Source: Podochytrium sp. JEL0797 (taxonomy: Eukaryota > Chytridiomycota > Chytridiomycetes > Chytridiales > Chytriomycetaceae). From it: a stretch of 64,000 nucleotides of DNA. A model generated the notes under the pieces. The model did no database searches, was not told the origin of the DNA, and saw nothing but the letters and a program-made list of their open reading frames with translations. The stretch is from positions 1-64,000 of the forward strand of contig JADGJG010000004.1 in assembly GCA_027596195.1 (NCBI GenBank), read 5' to 3'. The translations under genes were made by a program, and so were the position numbers. Shown here piece by piece: positions 56,087 through 64,000 of the stretch (the stretch's first letter is position 1; every line of letters starts with the position of its first letter).

Positions 56087-59000
56087 AGTTTGACACCTAA
56101 CACGCCAAAACAAAAATCAACACAGTTTACTCGCTCATTGCGCCAGTACCCCGCAACTCGTTCCGTGGCCCCCAAGTCCACTGCACAAAAACCCGCCACG
56201 AACACCAAAAGGAATCCGTCGGAAACCCCGTTCTCCCTCCGCAAAGAGCTCTCTCCGCGCTCAAAAGACCCCCTACCTGCCGTCAAACAAAATGCCTCGG
56301 GTCCGGCTCCGCGTTCTCGTGCTGCAGCTTCATTGGTTATCGCGTCTGATTCTGCGTCCCGTTCGGCATCTGTCTCCCAAAGTAATTTTTTTTGATGCGA
56401 CGAGATACTTTGAATCACCGTGAGCTTTGAATCTCATCCTCCAATCATATGAACAGGTGCTCCGCCTTCTCATCCCGCACGTATCTCGGCGGCCAGCTCG
56501 AGGGTTAGTCAAAAAAAGGTCACTCCAGCCCCCCTTCCTGCCATCAAGCCCAAGCCGGCCAAAAAAGAAACTGCTTCTGTCCAAGGACACGTCGCTCGCA
56601 CTCGTTCAGCTCTTGCCGGTCAAAATAAGGTCGCGTCGGCCGTGGCGAGCAACGAAATCAAACAAGAAAAGGGTGTGTCGCGTCCTGAAGTCCTCCTTTC
56701 CACCATCAAGCGCAATCCTCGCACTCCATCCACCCTTGCCGCCGTTGAAGGTGCAAAACTATATTCTGCTTCAGGTCCGGCGACGCGTTCACGTAAAGCT
56801 GAAGCTCAAGGGGGGGTCAAACCCAGCGAAAAGGCCCTTCAAGACAAGAAATCTGAACCGACGCTGCCTGCTGATGGTAATTTCAATTGTCATCATGATG
56901 CGAATCTAACCTTCAAACTATATGAACAGGTGCTCTCTCGGCTCGTCCTTCTTGTCCCACTCGTACTTCATCGGCTGCCCCTAGACTTGATCAAAACAAG
57001 TCCGCACTAGCCTCGGCCTGCACAGAAGCCTCGCAAGAAACGGCTGAGCCTCGCGCAGAAGCCCCCCTTCTTGCAACCAAACGCAAGCCATCTGAAAGAA
57101 ACTCCATTTCGTTCGAAGGACATATCCCTGGCACTTTCTCCGCCCCAGCCACCGCTAAAAGGCCAAAAGTAATTCGTGCTGGACCCATCACACGTTCTCG
57201 CGTAATTCCCCTGCCGGAAACCAGCACTGCGACTCGTGTTCTCGAGAAAGCTCCGCCAAAAAATGTTCCCATAGCAAGCGCTCAAACGACCATCTCTTCT
57301 TCGTCTGGCTCACAGAAATCCGCGTCGTCCAAGCCTGTCGTGAAATCTGCATCCAAAGCTTCGTCTGACACTCCTCCTTTTTCCCTGACTAGTCCTTCGG
57401 ATTCTGTTATGCGACACTCTCGTTTAACTCGCATCTCCTCGACTTGCTGTGCTTCCGACCCCAAATCTCGCGCTTCTACCATGGTTCCCTCAGATTCTAT
57501 GTCTCAAGAGCAGAGTGTTTCGACCGTTATTACTCAAAAAGCCCGGACAAAAATCTCTCCCATGACTGCAACTCCCGCTGATGGTATGTTCAAATCGCGC
57601 TTTCTTTGACGCTGAAATCTGAACCAAAAAAATCCATAAACAGTGCCGCGCGAGGTTATGGCCCGCAAACCCATACCGCAAGAAGCCGTACCGCAAGAAG
57701 CCAAATTCCATGGAACTCAAGCTGGTTCTACTGCACTTCCTTGCATAGTTTCCCACCTGGGATTGAGTGATTCAACTGATTTCGAGAATGCTGGATCGAA
57801 TATCCCATCCTTGGCTACCAACTGCGCTGGTTCAGCCATATTGTCCTCGGCTTGCACTCAAAAATTCGCTTTGCCCGGTACTGCCGAGAAAGTCTTTCAA
57901 AATGTCTTCTCCGAAGCTGATGTAGCTGAGCCTCAAGAAACGGAAACCCCGCCCGCCAGCGTCTCTGCTCGAAATTTGATCGAAAATTCCGATGCACCTT
58001 CTACACGTTCTCACGTTGTTCCTGAACCAGAAACCAGTGCTTTGACTGGCGTTATCAAGCAAGCTGCATCAAAAATCGAGTCTATGGCTGGTACCCGCGC
58101 TGGTTCGACCACCTCCTTGACGACTTTCTCCCAAGAGCCCGCTCCATCACGTGCCACCACGACAACCATGCCAAACACGTTGTCCTCAGCAGCCTCTGCC
58201 TCTCATATTCATGCCACATTGCCTCCCTTCCATTTGGACCCCCACTTCAGTTTTTCGTTCTTCTCGGTGGTTGAAGGAGTTCCTAAAAAGAACCTCAAAA
58301 AGCGCGCACTGAAGGTCAGGAATTGCGAGCAGTACCCGTCGAAAAAACTGCGAATCGCCTCTCCAGCACCAACAGATTTATCCTCGGCTATAATTACAGC
58401 AACGGAAAACTCAGAGCAGACCAACTCACGCATCCAATTGAAACGCAAAGCTGCTCAAACTTCTGCCATCATTATTGAGACTTCCCAGCCCCCATCTCCA
58501 AAGTTCTACTTAGACCCGGACTTCAAATTCACATTTTCCTCTGCGGTTGATGGAGTCGCTCTGCCCAAAAAACGCAGAATCATGAAAAGCCCAGTTTCTA
58601 CATCTTCAACCGGTAGCACTGAGAGCCCTCAGTGTACAGTCCCTGCAAAGTTCATCCTCGACCCCAACTTCAGATTCACATTTGTGACTGTCATTGACTA
58701 TTCTGAAAAACACACACTCAACTTGGCGAACCAAGCCCCTCCAAATCGCCGTGCTACATTGTTACGTCCCTCCCTCACTCTACTGAGATGCTCAGTTTCC
58801 CAATATTCAACTGGCAGCACTCAGAATCCTCACGCAGTCGCCCCAAAGTTTGACCACAACTCAGCAGTCCCCTCGTCCTCAGAAATCAGTGTTGCACAAC
58901 AAATCTCGCAGCAAATCCACTCTCTTGCTCTTCGGAAACGTTCAGTTCCCCAACCTTCAACTAGTGGCACTGAAAACCCTCAGTTTATCTCTCCAAAGTT

Positions 59001-59487
59001 TGGCCTGGACCCCAAATTTGAGGCTGTGGTTGACATTTCACAAAAACACCCGCTCAACGTCGAGCAGAACCCCTCCAAAAAGCTCCGAGTTGCAACATCA
59101 AAACCATCAAAACCACAGCAAACTACCTCAAGCGTTCAATTGAGAACCCCAAGTCCACGGATCGGGTCTAGGCGAAGATTGTGGCCAAACGCGGGCCCTT
59201 GTATCACGCCACCCAAAATCAAAGAACTCAGGCGAAATTCTGAAATCCGTATGCAGCAGCCCGACATGATCTTCTTCAAGAAGCTCTCGGCTTGGGAGAA
59301 GGCCGTCGCAGCTGGATCAACAGCCCCACGTCCAACATTTTACTCGCCACCACCCAAGTCCACGGAGCCGGAACAGCCGAAAATTACTTTTGCCTGTGGA
59401 GCAAAAAGCTGGAAGGAGCTGGAGGAGAAACAAGAGCGCCGTCGTTGGCAAGAAATGCAACGACTTGCGGGGCTCACTAACTTGTAA
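56087..59487 (+). CDS. Large low-complexity protein with repeated LDPxFxFTF motif (5' exon not found)
   Basis: Exons 56087-56381, 56457-56876, 56930-57583 and 57644-59487 are phase-consistent and encode at least 1070 residues. No ATG is in frame in the first exon, so an upstream exon is missing. The N-terminal two-thirds are basic and Ser/Ala/Pro-rich. The C-terminal part repeats FHLDPHFSFSFFSVVEG, FYLDPDFKFTFSSAVDG, FILDPNFRFTFVTVID and FGLDPKFEAVVD, each followed by a basic KK/SKKLR patch, and ends ITFACGAKSWKELEEKQERR. The style recalls spindle or chromatin-binding proteins (TPX2-like), but no TPX2 domain is visible. Introns 1 and 2 end alike (atatgaacag|gtgct), suggesting exon duplication. 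Confidence 0.55.
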
Positions 59488-59548
59488 ACTGCAGTGGCAG
59501 CATGGAGGGAGGGGGAAAGGTGTGTGGGCGTGTGTTTTGGGGCAGTCA

Positions 59549-60190
59549 AACAGTTGGGGTCGGCGTGAACCGGGGGGTTCTTGTTGGGGTTGAAGTGTGC
59601 AGACAGTTTCCGGATCCATCAAACCACCACTATCAAGTGACGCGTATGTGACCTCATTGGTTCCACCCGCGTTCGCTTGTCGTTACCAAGTACCTTTGTC
59701 AAGCGTTCCAACGCCCACAGGTCCTCCTTGGACTTGCCGGTGTTGCAACCTTGTGAGCCAGCTTCATGCAGCCAGGAGATCTCCTTGATCTCTCCACTGG
59801 AGTAGTTGGTTCTTAATGGGTATTTGGTCAGTGGTGTGGTGGATTTGGAAACTGTGGTGGCGCGCTTTTGGGGCTGGGGTCGGTGTTTACCGGTGGGTTA
59901 TTGGCTGGGGTCGTGGTTTGTGGTGGAATGGTTTGGGGTCGGTGTGAACCGGGGGGTTCCTGTTGGGGTCAGGTTCCGCAACGCAGTCGTACACGTCAGC
60001 AATCGCCACTATCCGAGTATCGTGCCTGGGGCCTCCTTGGTCCCACCCGTGGTGCTCGGTCAGCCTCTCTGCCTTGTCAAGTCGTTTCGTCTCTCACAGG
60101 TCCTTCTTGGATCTGCCAGTGTTTGGAACGTCTGATATGGGCCAGTTTCTACAAGTGAAATTGGTTCTAAATGGGTATTGGGGTTAGTGG
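59549..60190 (+). repeat. Two tandem units of about 370 bp
   Basis: Unit 1 (59549 on) and unit 2 (59935 on) share gtcggcgtgaaccggggggt / gtcggtgtgaaccggggggt, then ttggtcccaccc-type, gtcaag, acaggtcctccttgga / acaggtccttcttgga, and gttcttaatgggtat / gttctaaatgggtat. A third copy, inverted, is the 5' flank of CNB gene A (45036-45292). Confidence 0.7.
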
Positions 60191-60436
60191 TACATGTTGA
60201 CAGGCTGTGATTGCGTTGGAAATTTCTCTTATTATTTTTCTCTTCTCATGAAATCTTATCCCCAAAAAACAGAAAAATAAAAAAATAGTAGTGAAAAATG
60301 AATGCATAGTCATTGCTTCTCTAAACGCTCGATCAGAAAAGCAGTACCGATTTTCTGTGTGAGGTTTAATCATGAAATTATGAATTTGAACAATGGGCGG
60401 TTCCCTGTTCCTGGTAACAAAAAACCAAACTGGAAA

Positions 60437-61593
60437 TGAGCTCTGTCACCCTCCCATCAATCACGAATCTCAATAATGGAGTCGCACTGCCATCCGAACT
60501 CCTTCCCAAAAATCAACCTCAAAGATTCCCTTCAACGTAAAAGATCTCGCAAACACTAATCTCTTAACGGACGCAGGAACAAGCAAATATTCTAAGCAGA
60601 TTGAGAATTTCAACGAAATGATTTCAAAGTACCCGGCATGTAGCACTGACGTGAAGATAAACCAACAACGCGAAGCTGGCGAGCAAATCACTCGTCACCA
60701 TCAAAACTCTGAAGCCCAAACCGACTCCAATGTCTGTCTCCCTCAACTTCCACCCCAGCCCCAAGGGAACAAATGCTGTAATGGATTCACATCACAAATC
60801 GGCCGAAACTGTTCTACGTTTCAAAACTCCGCCAAATCATTCACGTTGTTCACACTTCGCGCCGCCAACTTGGTCACAAATTGGTCGAAACCGTTCAATA
60901 TTTGACTTCTCCATCGCATGATTCACGTTGCTCCACTTCACGTCTCCTACCTGTTCCCGAATCTGCCAAAAACGGTTCAGCGTTCAATTTCTCCTTCCAA
61001 AACTTCGCGCAGACCAACGCGTTTGAGTCCAATCCATACCACACGTTTGACATCACGTCTCAGCTTTGCACAAGAAATCGACAAAGCAATATTCCATCAC
61101 AATGTTCTCTAATCACGCACAAGCTGGGTGGCTTCCCCTGGAGAACTTTCTGCACCTCCACCAATAGCTGAGCATACGGGCTCCAAAGGATCTGACTCAA
61201 GCAATCGACCGATGGAAGCAAGCGATTCGCCAGGTGATCCACGTGGTCCGCAGCGTCAAGCAACTCCAAACACACGTATAATAAATGCGATTCACACAAG
61301 CCAAAGTACGCATGAGGAGTCGGCGGAGAGGTTCAATTTCAACCTGGCCGCATTCAAGGCCGCGAAAGTGGGTGGGGGTGAGAGAATCGTCGCTGTGGTC
61401 ATGAAACCGCCAGGGAAACGCACAAATTCCGATTTGCAGCTACTTGAAGTGGTGATGAAAGCGTTGCCAGGATATTCAAGCTACAACCAACTGAGGAAGC
61501 AGGAGCTCGGCCGCAAAGTTGAATATTCCAAGTTTTGGTCGGCAACAACGATTCTCAAACAAGGCCACGTTGCTTATTTCATCCTTACAATTC
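60437..61593 (+). pseudogene. Inverted partial copy of CNB gene A, broken
   Basis: It begins with the same MSSVTLPSITNLNNGV start as the gene at 42765-44774, then carries stops and frameshifts. From about 61282 it is again open (HTSQSTHEESAERFNFNLAA, KALPGYSSYNQLRKQELGRK, FWSATTILKQGHVA), loses nine bases and ends at about 61593 inside the first CNB domain. The phosphate cassette is absent. From 61128 the frame stays open through to the SNF5 start codon and its first exon. Confidence 0.8.
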
Positions 61594-61673
61594 ACGAGCG
61601 CCAGTTGAGATTCCAGCATATTCTTGTCCTCCCTCTCCCGACCAATGAAATATTTAGTTGGAGAAAAAAAAAC

Positions 61674-63689
61674 ATGGACACGAGCGAAGTGGCGAGTCAT
61701 CTTCCGATTGTTGGGTTCAAGTTTTCGGCGTTGCCTCAGCCGCCTTTGGTTTCGTTGACGGGGTAAGACCTGACCTGGTTGGTTGAGTTTCCCTCCTTAA
61801 CCTTCCTTGGTCCTCTTCAGATCGCCCGTCAACGACGTTCTCCCCGTGGTCCTCGTCCCCATCAAACTGGTCTCCCCCTCTTCCTTCCTCATAACGTCGT
61901 AACCTGAACCAACTCTCCCAAAAAGGACTTTGACGTTGAAACACACGGCTTCCGCCTTCGAGACCAGTTCCACTGGAACCTCAACGAACAGCGAATCACA
62001 ACAGAAATGTACGCACAACAACTTGTTGCGGATTTCAGGTTGCATCCGCAGGTGGCCACGCCGGAAATTGCAAAGTGCGTATTCGAAGTGAATTTCCTCG
62101 AATACATTCTAACAATGCCTTGCGGGTTCTAGAGCCATCAAGGAACAGATTGACGAATTCGTCGACATTTCGTACATGCGTCCACCGCCCTTATCGCAAG
62201 GCCACCTCCCCCCCGTCTCACTTCCCGCCCACCCTCTCCCCGCAAACGTAATTCCACCACCAGAAATTCAACTCGACCACGACAATCTCCGCGTTTTCTT
62301 GAAAATTGATGTATCCATTGGAGGGGTGACCGTGATGGATAATGTGGAGTGGGATTTGAATTGTGCGCGGAATTTGGACGTGGAAGCGTTTGCGGGGTGT
62401 GTTTGTGAGGAGGTTGGGTTGACGGGGGAGTTTCGGTGAGGTTTTATTTTGGGTTTGGGGGAGGGGTGAGGGAACGGAGGGGGGGATTGGAATGTGCGCT
62501 CGAGTTTTTTCGAGTGGGGGTGCGCGTTCGGGTGCGTCGATAAGAAGCTAGGCGTGCAAAACACGCGCGTTGGAGTGCGTGGGCAGGTTTTGGGTTGAGA
62601 GCGAGAGAAAGAACGCGTTGTGTGTTTCGCTTCAGGCTGAAGTGAGCAAGTTGCGCGTTTGAGCGAGGAAAAATGCTTTTATGTGTCGAGAATCGGCGAA
62701 CCTTCTTCTTCACGCTTCCCCTCCCTCAATTTCTAAAATCATACACAAATCACAGCGTCGCCATCGCCCACCAACTCCGCGAACAAATCCAAATGTACCA
62801 CCGCACACTCACTCTCCTCGAACATCCGTTTGACGACTCTGAAATTCAGGACGAGGATTTATGGTTCAACCATTTCCTACCGACGCTGAAGGAGGCGAAG
62901 CGGCCAAAAGACCAGCATTCGTTTTGTGGACCGACTGTGTTGACGGGGGCGATGCCGAGTACGGCGCCGGCGAGTATTGATGAGAAGGTGGGGATTTGTT
63001 TTAAGGAATTGAGAGAGACGGGCCGGTGTGTGCGCGTCAGTGGGATGCGTCAGACGCGCCTCGCCCGATCTCTGTCTCGAGTCCACTCAGCCGCCCCCCC
63101 CCCCCCCCCCCGACATTCACTAAATACCTCCTCACAGACAGCCGCGCAACGAAAACGCCGATCCGGGACAACCCGTACCCGAGGCCGGAACCTCCTCCCC
63201 GACCGCGAAGTCGCACGGTACTGGTCCACTGCGCTGCCCATGTGGAAAAACGGGGTCAAACTGCCACCTATCCTGTCCAACCCTCTTGGTACCACCGGTG
63301 GGCCGGGAACCCCGGGTCAATTGAGTTCACTTCTCGGAAAACGACGAACGCGCCACGACGCCGCAATGGAGAGTCTCGAAGAGGAAATGATGGAGAGTGT
63401 GAAGGAGCAGGGGTTGGCGATGGAGGTTGTTGCGGAGACGTTTATGGGGCAGTTGGGGGTTACGAAACAGCAGAAAGCGAAGGGGTGGGTTTGTGGGGGG
63501 TGTGGAGGGAAGGTGTGGGAGACGAGGGTTGTTAGGGGTGGTGCGGGTGGGAAGGGGGAGATGTGTGATGAATGTGTCGTGGAGATGGAGAGGGGGGGGA
63601 AGGTTGGGAAGAAGGGGAAGGCGGGAGGGGAAAAGAGGTGGTTTGTGTATCCTGAGGTTGTGGATGCGACATCTGATCGGGATTCATGA
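61674..63689 (+). CDS. SNF5: SNF5/SMARCB1-type chromatin-remodelling subunit with GATA-like finger
   Basis: Exons 61674-61762, 61821-61869, 61926-62074, 62133-62435, 62756-63029 and 63138-63689 give 471 residues. Snf5 repeat 1: VLVPIKL joined to ETHGFRLRDQFHWNLNE and ITTEMYAQQLVADFRL; repeat 2: FLKIDVSIGGVTVMDNVEWD, then VAIAHQLREQIQMYHRTL. The C-terminus has CGGC-x20-CDEC, a GATA-type spacing seen in some fungal Snf5 proteins, but without the TPLWR core. It is a core subunit of SWI/SNF or RSC complexes. Donor 2 (GTCTCC) is weak. The last intron (63030-63137, with 18 C in a row) is a multiple of three and could be retained. Confidence 0.88.
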
Positions 63690-63827
63690 GGAGTGAATAG
63701 AAATGCTTGTTATTGAGCAACAGAATACGCGTTGGAGTGAGGTTCGTTTACCGAAAATGAATCACACCAAACGCGTTGTTTGTTTTTTTTTTGAGATCGC
63801 GCAACCCAAAAAAAAACCCCAAAAAAC

Positions 63828-64000
63828 ATGGCTTCAGTTGTTCTCGGTGCCCAATGGGGCGACGAAGGCAAAGGAAAACTCGTCGATGTTCTTGCCCAAA
63901 CCGCCGATTTGTGCTGCAGAGCGGCGGGGGGGAACAATGCGGGTATGATTGTTCTATCTTGTTTTATCACTGCTGATCTCGTTTGATCACTCATAATCAA
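63828..64000 (+). CDS. ADE12: Adenylosuccinate synthetase, first exon (3' partial)
   Basis: Exon 63828-63942 (38 codons plus one base), then a GTATGA donor and intron to the window end. It reads [20 protein letters not shown], the N-terminal GTP-binding loop with the catalytic Asp of WGDEGKGK, then [11 protein letters not shown] as in the family. It catalyses IMP + Asp to adenylosuccinate in AMP synthesis. The promoter lies in the 138 bp after SNF5. Confidence 0.92.

Noticed and set aside
61128..61766. An independent 212-codon gene
   Set aside because: It is a fusion of a CNB pseudogene fragment, part of which is frame-shifted against its parent, with SNF5 exon 1; listed as a finding instead.
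63026..63535. Alternative frame across SNF5 exon 6 (RDNPYPRPEPPPRP...)
   Set aside because: It would need a second splice to regain the frame of the CGGC...CDEC finger; the frame through both ends is simpler. The start of exon 6 remains the weakest part of the model.

Overview
This is nuclear DNA from a fungus, most likely an early-diverging zoosporic (chytrid-like) lineage. Almost every conserved gene is cut by short introns (about 50-110 nt, GT...AG). The gene set includes fungal chromatin and housekeeping genes (EPL1, SNF5 with a GATA-like finger, UBA3, eIF5, mitochondrial uL2, adenylosuccinate synthetase, beta-carbonic anhydrase) together with a seven-helix receptor and GH46-type chitosanases, which suit a lineage outside the Dikarya. 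The placement is inference. I saw no rRNA, convincing tRNA or CRISPR array. All exon borders were set by reading frame and splice signals by eye.

Layout. 1-9 kb: 3' part of an Alr4036-type FMN protein, a broken copy of its 3' end, a glycosyltransferase-like type II membrane protein with a truncated copy beside it, two GH46 chitosanase paralogues (the second lacking both expected catalytic residues), a wax-synthase-like relic and a class A-like receptor. 9-13 kb: degenerate repeats, an acidic nuclear-looking protein whose 3' end exists in three copies, and a dead Ty1/copia remnant. 13-21 kb: a conserved block with uL2m and eIF5 (divergent), a 12-exon coiled-coil gene and an F-box gene. 21-29 kb: a lineage-specific region with a broken and an intact Cys-rich gene flanking a perfect hAT-type MITE, then a tandem array of four intronless paralogues of an unrecognised family. 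29.5-38 kb: EPL1, a CCDC97 homologue, beta-carbonic anhydrase and a single-pass membrane protein. 38-56 kb: an 809-residue coiled-coil protein with DHPFWK repeats, two tandem cyclic-nucleotide-binding (CNB) proteins, UBA3, and several copies or relics of another coiled-coil family. 56-64 kb: a protein with a repeated LDPxFxFTF motif, an inverted duplicate of the first CNB gene and its promoter, SNF5 directly behind that duplicate, and the first exon of adenylosuccinate synthetase.

The main theme is housekeeping islands separated by zones of repeated local duplication and decay. At least ten segments in this window are partial second or third copies of genes also in the window. The two most notable items are the four-gene tandem family at 23.9-29.1 kb, and the inverted duplication at 43.7-45.3 / 59.9-61.6 kb, which leaves a cyclic-nucleotide-binding-gene fragment open in frame with the first exon of SNF5.
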